NCBI GenBank assembly: GCA_002434305.1
Contig: DJJU01000008.1
Span: 62,001-126,000 of the forward strand
Length of the DNA: 64,000 nt
Reading direction: 5' to 3'
Origin: Alicycliphilus sp. UBA6560
Lineage (GTDB): Bacteria > Pseudomonadota > Gammaproteobacteria > Burkholderiales > Burkholderiaceae_C
Shown: positions 26,667 through 34,815 of the stretch, one piece after another
Numbering within the stretch: position 1 is the first letter of the stretch
How the letters are laid out: each line of letters opens with the position of its first letter
Position numbers and translations under genes: made by a program
Notes under the pieces: model-generated
Seen by the model: only the letters and a program-made list of their open reading frames with translations
What the model was told of the DNA's origin: nothing
Databases searched by the model: none

Positions 26667-27922
26667 AGGGCCACTGGACCGTTCCCGCCCTGGCGCCGCA
26701 GCTGACCACGCTGGCGGCCTTCCTGCTGCCGGCATTGGCGCTGTGGGTGCCTTCGGGCTATTCCTACGCAGCGGCGCTGCTGCTGCTGGGGGCGCTGGGT
26801 TGTGCGCCCTGGTGGCTGGGCCGCCGCCCGGACCGGGACACGCTGGGCCTGGCGCTGCTGCTGTGCGCCATGGGCTTCATGTGGTTCCTGCTGTCGCTGG
26901 ACAGCGGCTTCGCGCGCGCCGACAAGGGCCTGAAGTGGCTGCTGGGCGTGCCCTGCCTGCTGTTTCTGACCACCTTCGCGCCCCGACCGCAGGCCTTCTT
27001 CGCCGGGCTGCCCATCGGCTGCATCGGCATGGGCCTGCTGGCGCTGTGGCAGGCCTGGGCGCAGGGCATGGAGCGGGCCACCGGCTTCACCAATGCCATC
27101 CAGTGGGGCAACGTGGCCCTGCTGCTGGGCTGCATGAACGCGGTACAGCTGGTGGTCTTCTGGCGCCAGCACGGCTGGGCGTGGCGCTCGCTCATGGCCC
27201 TGGCCGTGGGCCTGGCGCTGTGCGCCTCGCTGCTGTCGCAGTCGCGCGGGGGCTGGGTGGCGCTGGCGGCGCTCATTCCCATGGCGCTGCTGCTGGCCTG
27301 GCGCATTCGGCGCCGACTGTTCGGCCGGCTGCTGGCCGGGTCCGTGGTGCTGGTGGCGGTGCTGGCGGTGCTGCTGGCCACGGCCCCGCGCCTGCGCGAG
27401 CGCGTCGACCTGGCCGCGCTGGAGGTCAAGAGCTTCGTCGAACACGGCCAGGAGGACACCTCGGTCGGCCTGCGCCTGACGCAGTACCGGCTGGTGGCCG
27501 AGCTGATCCCGCAAAAGCCCTGGCTGGGCTGGGGCGCACACGGCTACGTCGACGAGGTGCAGCGACGCGTGGACCGCGGCGAGCTGGCGGCCGAGATGAC
27601 GCGCTACCCCCAGGTGCACAACGACCTGCTGGACGTCTGGGTCAAGGTCGGCTTTGTCGGGCTGCTGCTGCAGCTGGCGCTCTACGGCTGGGCGCTGCGA
27701 TTGTTCTGGCCGGGCGCCCGCCGGCTGCAGCTGCATGCCGAAGACACGCCGCCCTGGCGTGACGCGCTGGCGCTGCGCATCATGGGCAGCGTGCTGGTGG
27801 TGGCCTACGTGGTGTTCGGCATGTCCCAGCCGTTCTTCAACCACAACAGCGGCATCATGACCTTCGTCTTCTACGTGGCGGTGCTGTGGGCCGCGCTGCG
27901 GGGCGTGGAGGCGCGGCGCTGA
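26663..27922 (+). CDS. O-antigen ligase/polymerase (Wzy_C) family membrane protein
   Basis: A 419-residue membrane protein with about eleven helices and the Wzy_C region: LLSQSRGGWVALAALIP near residue 190, then a large periplasmic loop with RLTQYRLVAELIPQKPWLGWGAHGY and the conserved histidine in YPQVHNDLLDVWVKVG near 315. This fits WaaL O-antigen ligases or Wzy polymerases; the two cannot be separated by sequence alone. It overlaps the upstream glycosyltransferase by four bases, and its stop overlaps the next start (TGATG). Acts on the periplasmic side of the inner membrane. Confidence 0.82.
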   Translation: MKGHWTVPALAPQLTTLAAFLLPALALWVPSGYSYAAALLLLGALGCAPWWLGRRPDRDTLGLALLLCAMGFMWFLLSLDSGFARADKGLKWLLGVPCLLFLTTFAPRPQAFFAGLPIGCIGMGLLALWQAWAQGMERATGFTNAIQWGNVALLLGCMNAVQLVVFWRQHGWAWRSLMALAVGLALCASLLSQSRGGWVALAALIPMALLLAWRIRRRLFGRLLAGSVVLVAVLAVLLATAPRLRERVDLAALEVKSFVEHGQEDTSVGLRLTQYRLVAELIPQKPWLGWGAHGYVDEVQRRVDRGELAAEMTRYPQVHNDLLDVWVKVGFVGLLLQLALYGWALRLFWPGARRLQLHAEDTPPWRDALALRIMGSVLVVAYVVFGMSQPFFNHNSGIMTFVFYVAVLWAALRGVEARR

Positions 27923-28947
27923 TGGCCGCCTGCTGGCTCAGCATCCTGGTGCCGGTCTACAACGTCCGGCCCTGGCTGCTGGAATGCCTGCAGTCCGTCA
28001 TGGAGCAGACTGCGCCCGGCGACGGCGTGCAGGTGCTGGCGCTGGACGACTGCTCCACCGACGGGTGCGGCGAGCTGCTGCAGGAGCTGGCACTGCGCTG
28101 GCCCGGCCGGCTGCAACTGCTGCGGCACGAGCGCAACGCCGGCCTGAGCGCCGCGCGCAACACGCTGCTCGAGGCGGCTCAGGGTGAATACCTGTGGTTC
28201 CTGGACTCCGACGACCGCCTGCTGCCTGGCGCCGTGGCCGGGCTGCGCGCCATCGTGCAGGCCTACGGGCCCGACGTGGTGCTGTGCGACTTCGCCCTGC
28301 TGCGCGAGCGCACGCGGCTCAAGCACCGGCTGCGCGGCGAGGGTCACCGGCGCAGCTTCTGCGGCCCGGCGCGACGGCTGGTGCGCGACCGCTGCGCACT
28401 GCTGGCCGGCCTGCTGGACACCGGCCAGCTGCATGCCTGGTCCAAGATTTCGCGCCGCGCTCTGTGGACGGACGACCTGCGCTTTCCGGCCGGCCGCTAT
28501 TTCGAGGACATGGCGACCATGCCGCTGCTGGCCCTGCGCGCGGCCAGCTTCTATTACCAGCCCAGCCCCTGGGTGGCCTATCGCCAGCGCGCCAGCAGCA
28601 TCCTGGCCACCATGACGCCGGCCAAGGCGCTGGACCAGTCCGCCGCGCTGGCGCCGCTGGCCCAGGCGCTGCGCGACACCGAGTGCGCTAGCGACCCCCG
28701 GGTGCAGCGGGCGCTGGCACACCAGGCGGCGCGCTGCCTGGCCGGGGCCATGCGCTACCTGTGCCGCCAGGGCTGCGCCGCCGACTGGGGTGAGCCGCCC
28801 ACTGCAGCGGCGCAGCGCCTGCGCGAGAATTTCCTGCGCATTTCGCCGCTGGCACCCCAGGCGCTGGCGCGAGACTGGCTGCTGCGCGGCTGGTGGCTGC
28901 GCCGGCAGCGCCTGCTGCGCTGGTTCAACGCCCGGCCAGGTGCCTGA
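27922..28947 (+). CDS. Glycosyltransferase family 2 (GT-A)
   Basis: A 341-residue family 2 glycosyltransferase. The GT-A domain opens LSILVPVYNVRPWLLECLQS, has ALDDCSTDGCGELLQE, GLSAARNTLLEAA and the DXD-type metal site YLWFLDSDDRL near residue 95. RYFEDMATMP near 192 is the usual acceptor-side acidic motif. The C-terminal 110 residues are Arg/Leu-rich and may associate with the membrane. The ATG overlaps the stop of the ligase gene, so translation is coupled. Donor and acceptor sugars unknown. Confidence 0.86.
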   Translation: MAACWLSILVPVYNVRPWLLECLQSVMEQTAPGDGVQVLALDDCSTDGCGELLQELALRWPGRLQLLRHERNAGLSAARNTLLEAAQGEYLWFLDSDDRLLPGAVAGLRAIVQAYGPDVVLCDFALLRERTRLKHRLRGEGHRRSFCGPARRLVRDRCALLAGLLDTGQLHAWSKISRRALWTDDLRFPAGRYFEDMATMPLLALRAASFYYQPSPWVAYRQRASSILATMTPAKALDQSAALAPLAQALRDTECASDPRVQRALAHQAARCLAGAMRYLCRQGCAADWGEPPTAAAQRLRENFLRISPLAPQALARDWLLRGWWLRRQRLLRWFNARPGA

Positions 28948-28969
28948 CTCCAAGGACGCCGCAATCGCC

Positions 28970-29731
28970 ATGAAACGCCGCAAGACTTCGTTCGAAAAAT
29001 GGTTCTCCTTCAACCGCCACCGTCGGCGCTTCGGCGCCGCCGCAGTGGCCGCGCAGCAGAGCGAGGACTGGCAGGCGCTGAAGGACGCGCTGGTGCCCGG
29101 CGGCCCGCAGGGCGGCGAACCCAGCTACGCCCATGGCGCCTCGACCGACCTGAGCGAGCACCTGCGGCGCCTGCAGGGCGAGTTCGCCGGCCAGCCGCAG
29201 CTGCTGTATCAGCACGCCCAGCTGATCGTGCTGATCCGCCGCGAGGCCGACGTGGCCGGCAATTACCAGCGCCTGGAGCGCATGTGGCTGGCCGAGACCG
29301 ACTTCCTGCGCACACGGCTGGACCTGCGCTGGCTGGTTGCCGCCTGCGACACCTTCATCGACCACGCCGCTGACCCGGTGCTGCGCGCCGTGGCCATGAA
29401 CGGCCCGCTGCTGGTCAACACCATCAAGCTGCAGGAGACCGAGCGCTACCTGCAGGCCGCGCACGGCCTGAGCGACCGTCCCGATGCGCTGCAGGCCCTG
29501 CACAGCCACCGCGTCGGGCTGTTCGACGGGCTGACGGCCTTCATCGCCGGCACCGACGACACGCTGCGCAACATGCGCTGGCGCCTGGGCGACGTGTGTG
29601 CGCTGCATCCCCTGGGCGCGCTGGTGCTGGAGATCTTCGATCGCCTGCAGCGCGCGGGCAACGACAACGTGTACCTGCGCTTTCGCCAGCGCCACACCCG
29701 CGAGCGCACGCGCTGGTGGGATGGTGATTGA
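28970..29731 (+). CDS. Unknown protein at the end of the polysaccharide operon
   Basis: A 253-residue soluble protein that I do not recognise. It starts with a basic segment, MKRRKTSFEKWFSFNRHRRR, and then appears all helical (HLRRLQGEFAGQPQLLYQHA, LRTRLDLRWLVAACDTFIDH). No signal peptide or membrane span is seen. It follows the GT2 gene by 22 bases in the same direction, so a role in polysaccharide assembly, for example as an accessory or kinase-like factor, is a guess from position. The stop is followed at once by a family-1 repeat and the convergent galE. Confidence 0.6.
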   Translation: MKRRKTSFEKWFSFNRHRRRFGAAAVAAQQSEDWQALKDALVPGGPQGGEPSYAHGASTDLSEHLRRLQGEFAGQPQLLYQHAQLIVLIRREADVAGNYQRLERMWLAETDFLRTRLDLRWLVAACDTFIDHAADPVLRAVAMNGPLLVNTIKLQETERYLQAAHGLSDRPDALQALHSHRVGLFDGLTAFIAGTDDTLRNMRWRLGDVCALHPLGALVLEIFDRLQRAGNDNVYLRFRQRHTRERTRWWDGD

Positions 29732-29732
29732 C

Positions 29733-29790
29733 AGTCAAATAGGGCTCTAGCGCCCACCAGTCAAGCGCGAGCAGCTACTGAAAGCATAGC
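29733..29790 (-). repeat. Family-1 dispersed element, copy 7 (carries the galE stop codon)
   Basis: GGGCTCTAGCGCCCACCAG, then CAAGCGCGAGCAGCTACTG. It lies between convergent genes. The TCA at 29761-29763 inside it is the galE stop read on the minus strand, so the last seven or eight residues of GalE come from the element. Confidence 0.75.
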
Positions 29791-30771
29791 GTCCGGCGTG
29801 CCGCCGCGGCATTCCCAGCGCCAGGCGTCGGCCACGATGGTCTGCAGGTCCGCGCGGCGCGGCTGCCAGCCCAGCACCGAGCGCGCCCGTGCCGCATCGG
29901 CCACCAGCCGGGCCGGATCGCCCGGGCGGCGCGCGCCCTCCTGTACGGCAATCTCCCGCCCCGTCACCCGCTGCGCGGTGTCGATCACCTGCTGCACCGA
30001 ATAGCCGTCGCCGTTGCCCAGGTTGAAGGCGCCGCCCGCGCCGCCTGCGGCCAGGTGCTGCAGCGCCAGCCAGTGCGCCTCGGCCAGGTCCATGACGTGC
30101 ACGTAGTCACGGATGCAGGTGCCGTCCGGCGTGTCGTAGTCGCGCCCGAAGACGCTCACGTGCGCCCTGCGACCGGCGGCGGCCTGAAGCACCAGCGGGA
30201 TCAGGTGTGTCTCGGGCTCGTGGCGCTCGCCCAGCAGGCCCAGCGGATGCGCGCCGGCGGCATTGAAGTAGCGCAGGCTGACGGAGCGCAGGCCGTACGC
30301 GGCGGCGTAGTCGGCCAGCACCTGCTCGACCATCCACTTGGTACGGCCGTAGGGGTTGATGGGCGCGCAGGGGTGGTCCTCGCCGATTGGGATGCGCAGC
30401 GGTTCGCCAAAGACCGCCGCGGTGGAGGAGAACACGAATTGCCGCACGCCGTGGGCACGCATGGCCTCCAGCAGCGCCAGCGTGCGGGCGACGTTGTTCA
30501 CGTAGTACTTCGCCGGGTCGGCCACCGACTCGCCCACCTGGATGCTCGAGGCGAAGTGCATCACGGCGTCGAAGGGCCGGGCGGACAGCACGCGGTCCAG
30601 CAGCGCGCGGTCGGCCATGTCGCCCTCCACCAGTTCGCCGTGCAGCACGGCGTCGCGGTGCCCGGCGCTCAGGTTGTCCAGCACCACCACCTGCAGGCCG
30701 CGCTGGCCCAGCAGCCACACCATGTGCGAGCCGATGTAGCCGGCGCCGCCGACGACCAGGATGTTCTTCAT
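29761..30771 (-). CDS. galE: UDP-glucose 4-epimerase
   Basis: A 336-residue short-chain dehydrogenase that interconverts UDP-glucose and UDP-galactose for surface polysaccharides. The NAD loop is GGAGYIGSH (residues 8-16), the active-site Ser/Thr are in SSTAAVFG (115-122), and the catalytic pair is Y141/K145 in YGRTK. RDYVHVMDLAEAH is typical. The final residues SVAARA and the stop lie in family-1 copy 7. Convergent with the polysaccharide operon and functionally linked to it. Confidence 0.93.
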   Translation of the reverse strand: MKNILVVGGAGYIGSHMVWLLGQRGLQVVVLDNLSAGHRDAVLHGELVEGDMADRALLDRVLSARPFDAVMHFASSIQVGESVADPAKYYVNNVARTLALLEAMRAHGVRQFVFSSTAAVFGEPLRIPIGEDHPCAPINPYGRTKWMVEQVLADYAAAYGLRSVSLRYFNAAGAHPLGLLGERHEPETHLIPLVLQAAAGRRAHVSVFGRDYDTPDGTCIRDYVHVMDLAEAHWLALQHLAAGGAGGAFNLGNGDGYSVQQVIDTAQRVTGREIAVQEGARRPGDPARLVADAARARSVLGWQPRRADLQTIVADAWRWECRGGTPDAMLSVAARA

Positions 30772-30827
30772 TGCTTGCTCGCTCCCGCGCGGCGCGCCGG
30801 TCAAAGGGACGATTGTCAGGCCTGGAT

Positions 30828-31901
30828 TCAAGCGGCCAGGGCAGCAAGCGCGGCGCGCCACTCGCCAGCCAGCGTCTGCACCAGCTCCGCGGCTGGCAGC
30901 GCCCGCGCCAGCGCCACGCCCTGGCCGGCCCACAGAGACAGGTGGTCGGCCCGTCCCTGCGCGGCCGCGGCGCGGCGCAGCGCGCCGGTCAGGGCGTTTT
31001 GCACCGGGTAGGCGGGCAGCTCGGCCTCGTGCGCATCCAGTCGCTCCATCATGGTGTTGACGATGCCGCGCGCCGGGCGGCCCGAATAGGCGCGGGTGAT
31101 GCGCGTGTCGCTGCCTTGGGCCTGGGCCATGGCCGCGCGCTGGGCGACGCCGATGGCCGACTCCGGGCAGGCCAGGAAGGCGGTGCCCATCTGCACCGCC
31201 TGAGCGCCCAGAGCCTGGGCGGCAGCGATGCCGCGCCCGTCCATGATGCCGCCGGCGGCGATCACGGGGATGTCCAGGGCATCCACGCAGGCCGGCACCA
31301 GGGCCATGGTGCCGATCTGGCTGCTGCTTCCCAGGTCCAGAAAGCTGCCGCGGTGCCCGCCGCCCTCCATGCCCGAGGCGCAAACCGCGTCCACCCCCAC
31401 CTCGGCCCAGGCGCGCGCCTCGGCCACGGTGGTGGCGGTGCCGATGACGAAGCTGCCGGCCTCGGACTTCACACGCGCCACCTGCGCCGCCGTCAGCAGC
31501 CCGAAGGTGAAGCTGGCCACGGCCGGGCGCTCGGCGATCAGGGCCTCGAACTGGGCGCCGAAATCCTCGCACCAGCGGGTGGGTGGCTCGGGCGCGGCCA
31601 GGCCCAGGTCGGCGTACAGCGGCGCCAGGCGCTCAATGGCGGCGCGCACCGTGGCCGCGTCGGGCGAGGGCGTCTGCAGCACGAACAGGTTCATGCCGAA
31701 GGGCCGGCCGGTGGCGGCGCGCACGGCGGCCGCCGCCTCGTGCATGGCCTGCGGTGAGCGCATGCCGCAGCCCAACATGCCCAGCCCGCCGGCCTCGGAC
31801 ACGGCCACCGCCAGCTGCGGCGTGTCCGAGCCGGTCATGGGCCCCTGGATGATGGGCAGGGCGATGGACAGGCGTTCGAGCAGGACGTTGGCAGTGGGCA
31901 T
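30828..31901 (-). CDS. Nitronate monooxygenase family protein
   Basis: A 357-residue FMN-dependent TIM-barrel protein of the NMO/2-nitropropane dioxygenase family. It opens with LPIIQGPMTGSDTPQLAVAV (FMN-binding region), has AVCASGMEGGGHRGS near residue 170 where the catalytic histidine of class I enzymes sits, and VIAAGGIMDGRGIAAAQALGAQAVQMGTAF near 215, the phosphate-binding part. It probably detoxifies nitronates such as propionate-3-nitronate, though enoyl reductase relatives look alike. The gene is 19 bases downstream of the LysR gene in the same direction, so is likely co-transcribed. Confidence 0.85.
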   Translation of the reverse strand: MPTANVLLERLSIALPIIQGPMTGSDTPQLAVAVSEAGGLGMLGCGMRSPQAMHEAAAAVRAATGRPFGMNLFVLQTPSPDAATVRAAIERLAPLYADLGLAAPEPPTRWCEDFGAQFEALIAERPAVASFTFGLLTAAQVARVKSEAGSFVIGTATTVAEARAWAEVGVDAVCASGMEGGGHRGSFLDLGSSSQIGTMALVPACVDALDIPVIAAGGIMDGRGIAAAQALGAQAVQMGTAFLACPESAIGVAQRAAMAQAQGSDTRITRAYSGRPARGIVNTMMERLDAHEAELPAYPVQNALTGALRRAAAAQGRADHLSLWAGQGVALARALPAAELVQTLAGEWRAALAALAA

Positions 31902-31920
31902 GACAGGCTCCTAGGCAGTT

Positions 31921-32802
31921 TCAGGCAAGAGAAGAGGGCAGCGCATCCGGGCGCAGCGCCTGCAGCAGCGCGGCCAGCGCCGGCGTGTCGTAGCCGGGGC
32001 GGTGCACCAGCACGGTCTCGCACTCGCCCAGGTCCAGCCATTGCAGAGGCGGCGGCGTGCGCAGCAGCTCGCGTACCGACTGCGGCACCACGCCGGCGCA
32101 GCGCCCGGCAGCCACGCAGGCCAGGATGGTGGCGTAGGAGGCCAGCTCCAGCACGCGCGGCGCGCGGCCCAGGGCGTGGTGCATCCAGTCCTCGCCGATG
32201 CGCCGGTAGGTGCAGCCGCGGGCAAAGGCGGCCAGCGTGTCCAGCTGCAACTGTCCCGGCCCGCTCACGGGCGGGTGGCCGGCGGGCAGGGCCAGCAGCA
32301 GGCGTTCGGTGAAGACAGTGGTGCGCGCCAGGGGCACGTCGGCGTCCTCCAGCCCGGGCGGGGGCCAGGCCAGCAGGGCGCAGTCCAGGCGATGGGCCAG
32401 CACGTCGTCGGCCAGCGGGCGCGAGGAGCCGGTGCGTAGCTCCAGCAGCAGCTGGGGCCACTGGGCGTGCAGCCGCGCCAGGGGACCGGGCAGGCGGGCA
32501 GCGGCGGTGCTCTCCATGGCGCCCAGGCGCAGGCGGCCGCTGGGCCGGTCCGAGCACACGGCCTGGCGCGCCTCCTCGGCCAGCGCCAGCAGCCGCTCGG
32601 CATAGCCGGCCAGGCGCTGGCCGGCGGGTGTCAGCACCATGCCGCGGCCCTCGCGCACGAACAGGGCGCAGCCCAGCGATTCCTCCAGCTGCTGCACGCG
32701 CGTGGTCACGTTGGACTGCGCGCGCTGCAGCCGCTCGGCGGCGCGGGTAGCGCTGCCCTCCTGAGCCACGGCGGCGAAGATTTCCAGCGCGATCAGGTCC
32801 AT
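31921..32802 (-). CDS. LysR family transcriptional regulator
   Basis: A 293-residue LysR-type regulator. The N-terminal winged helix is clear: MDLIALEIFAAVAQEGSATRAAERL, then QSNVTTRVQQLEESLGCALF and VLTPAGQRLAGYAERLL. A ligand-binding domain follows from about residue 90. It is divergent from an MFS transporter gene with only 52 bases between, and a dyad with LysR-box form lies in that gap. It likely controls itself and the transporter, and perhaps the nitronate monooxygenase gene behind it. The inducer is unknown. Confidence 0.92.
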   Translation of the reverse strand: MDLIALEIFAAVAQEGSATRAAERLQRAQSNVTTRVQQLEESLGCALFVREGRGMVLTPAGQRLAGYAERLLALAEEARQAVCSDRPSGRLRLGAMESTAAARLPGPLARLHAQWPQLLLELRTGSSRPLADDVLAHRLDCALLAWPPPGLEDADVPLARTTVFTERLLLALPAGHPPVSGPGQLQLDTLAAFARGCTYRRIGEDWMHHALGRAPRVLELASYATILACVAAGRCAGVVPQSVRELLRTPPPLQWLDLGECETVLVHRPGYDTPALAALLQALRPDALPSSLA

Positions 32803-32823
32803 GTGTCGAATCCGTTTGTGAGA

Positions 32824-32841
32824 TGATTATTAGATAAATCA
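32824..32841. promoter_or_regulatory. LysR-type operator in the divergent gap
   Basis: TGATTATTAGATAAATCA is an AT-rich dyad (arms TGATT/AATCA) in a strongly GC-rich genome, placed in the 52-base gap between lysR and the MFS gene. It has the T-N11-A form of LysR sites and overlaps likely -10 elements. Confidence 0.6.
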
Positions 32842-32854
32842 ATCTTAAAACAGT

Positions 32855-34087
32855 ATGGACGCCGCAAGCATTGAAGGGCCGTCGTTTCGCCATCAGCCGC
32901 GCGCTGTGGCGCTGACCGGGCTGCTGTCCCTGGCCGTGGCCATGGGCGTGGGGCGCTTTGCCTTCACGCCGCTGCTGCCCATGATGCTGTCCGACGGCGT
33001 GATCACGCTGGCCGGTGGCAGCTGGCTGGCCACGGTCAACTACATCGGCTACCTGCTCGGAGCGCTGGCCTGCATGGCCCTGCCCTGGCTGGCCCCGGGG
33101 TGGTATGCGCGCTGGCATCCGGCGCGGCTGGCGCGCGCGGGTTTGGTGGCCACGGTGCTGCTGACGGTGGCCATGGCGCTGCCGCTGCCCGGCAGCTGGC
33201 CCCTGCTGCGCTTTGCCGCCGGGGTGGCCAGCGCCTTCGTGCTGCTCAACGTGGCCTCCTGGTGCATGGTGCGCCTGACGGTGCTGGGCCGGCCGGCGCT
33301 GGGCGCGCTGATCTTCTGCGGCCCGGGGGTGGGCATTGCGCTGACCGGCTTCATGACCAGCGCCATGGTGGCCGCGCACTGGCGCGCGGCGGCCGGCTGG
33401 GCCGCCTTCGGTGCGCTGGCGGTGCTGCTGTGCGCCCTGGTCTGGCCGGTGCTGCAGGGGCGGGCGGCGCCAGCGGGTAGCCACGCACCGGCCGCGGGAG
33501 CGGCGCGGCCGGCGGCCAGCGGCGCGGCGCGGGCGCTGCACGCCATCGCCTACGGCCTGGCGGGGCTGGGCTACATCATCACCGCCACCTTTCTGCCGGT
33601 GATCGCGCGCGGCGCGCTGCCGGTGGGCTCGCCCTGGCCCGACCTGTTCTGGCCCATCTTCGGCGTGGCCGTGGCAGCGGGCGCGGCCCTGAGTTCGCGC
33701 GCCAGCGCGGCGTGGGACCGCCGCTGGCTGCTGGTGGGCGGCTACGCGATGCAGGCCCTGGGCATCGCCGTGGGACTGTGGTGGCCCACGCCCGAGGGCT
33801 TTGCCCTGGGCAGCGTGCTGCTGGGCCTGCCGTTCACGGCCATCACCTTCTTCGGCCTGCAGGAGGCGCGCCGCCTGTGGCCGGCCTCGGCCGACAGCTT
33901 CGCCAGCCTGGTGACGGCCGCCTACGGCCTGGGCCAGATCGCCGGTCCGCCCATGGCGGCCGCGCTGGTGGCCGCGGGCGGCGAGGCGGCGGGCTTTGCG
34001 CGCGCCCTGGCAATGGCCGCGGCGGCGCTGGCGCTGGGGGCGGGGATGTATGCGCTGTCGGCCTGGCGCTGGCCCGTGCGTACCTGA
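32855..34087 (+). CDS. YbfB/YjiJ family MFS transporter
   Basis: A 410-residue transporter of the YbfB/YjiJ (MFS_4) family with twelve predicted helices. The family start is visible in AMGVGRFAFTPLLPMML near residue 30, and GYLLGALACMALP and GLQEARRLWPASADSFASLV occur at the expected places. The substrate is not known for this family. It is divergent from the LysR gene and is its most probable target. The ATG at 32855 has only a weak ribosome-binding site. Confidence 0.85.
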   Translation: MDAASIEGPSFRHQPRAVALTGLLSLAVAMGVGRFAFTPLLPMMLSDGVITLAGGSWLATVNYIGYLLGALACMALPWLAPGWYARWHPARLARAGLVATVLLTVAMALPLPGSWPLLRFAAGVASAFVLLNVASWCMVRLTVLGRPALGALIFCGPGVGIALTGFMTSAMVAAHWRAAAGWAAFGALAVLLCALVWPVLQGRAAPAGSHAPAAGAARPAASGAARALHAIAYGLAGLGYIITATFLPVIARGALPVGSPWPDLFWPIFGVAVAAGAALSSRASAAWDRRWLLVGGYAMQALGIAVGLWWPTPEGFALGSVLLGLPFTAITFFGLQEARRLWPASADSFASLVTAAYGLGQIAGPPMAAALVAAGGEAAGFARALAMAAAALALGAGMYALSAWRWPVRT

Positions 34088-34095
34088 GAAGCCGC

Positions 34096-34815
34096 CTATC
34101 CGTTGACGCGCGCGCTCCAGTCCTCGGCCTGGCCAGCCTCCAGGCGCCGGGTGAACAGCCGCTGCCACGACGGCGGCAGCGGCAGCGCCAACAGCTCGCT
34201 CAGCAGCTCGGGTGTGCACTCGCGCTCGGCGATCACCCGCAGGATGCGCGCCAGCGGCCATTGCGGGTGAGGGCGCGCCAGCAGCCGCACGACGTCACCT
34301 TCCTGCACCTGGCCGGGCTGCAGCACGCGCAGGTACCAGCCGGTGCGCAGGCTGGCTTGCAGGCGCAGGGCCATATCAGGAACGCCGAAGCGGTCGTTCA
34401 GCTTCCAGCAGGGCTGGCGGCCCTGGCTGACCTCCAGCCGCGCGCTGCCCACCTGCCACTGGTCGCCCAGGCAGACGCCGGCCTCGTCCAGGCCGTCCAG
34501 GCTGAAGTTCTCGCCGAACGCCCCGGGGCGCGAGAGCAGGTCATGCGCCTGCGCCTGCCCGGCCAGCTCCCGGCGCCAGAGTTCGTAGTGTTCCCAGGGG
34601 TAGCAATGCACCGCCTTGTGCGGCCCGCCATGCACGCGCAGATCGCCTTGCTCGTCGCCTTCCAGTCCCAGCGTGCCGACGGCCACCGGCCCGCCGCGCG
34701 GCTGCTTGTCGATGGCGCTGCAGCTGCCGGGCCGGGTATAGGGCCGGGCCGGGCCGGCGAGCACGCGGCGCAGCGTGCCCAGGGCGGGGACCTGTGGAAG
34801 GAGAAGGGACGTCAT
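34096..34815 (-). CDS. MOSC domain protein (YiiM-like)
   Basis: A 239-residue MOSC-domain protein. The domain contains the family's Gly/Asp-rich region GLEGDEQGDLRVHGGPHKAV near residue 50 and the invariant cysteine in GRQPCWKLNDRFG near 150, plus a C-terminal part like YiiM (3-alpha type, ARILRVIAEREC). YiiM-type proteins reduce N-hydroxylated bases such as 6-hydroxylaminopurine with the molybdenum cofactor. Its ATG overlaps the stop of the sensor kinase gene (ATGA), so it is translated with that two-component system, an unusual partner. Confidence 0.85.
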   Translation of the reverse strand: MTSLLLPQVPALGTLRRVLAGPARPYTRPGSCSAIDKQPRGGPVAVGTLGLEGDEQGDLRVHGGPHKAVHCYPWEHYELWRRELAGQAQAHDLLSRPGAFGENFSLDGLDEAGVCLGDQWQVGSARLEVSQGRQPCWKLNDRFGVPDMALRLQASLRTGWYLRVLQPGQVQEGDVVRLLARPHPQWPLARILRVIAERECTPELLSELLALPLPPSWQRLFTRRLEAGQAEDWSARVNG

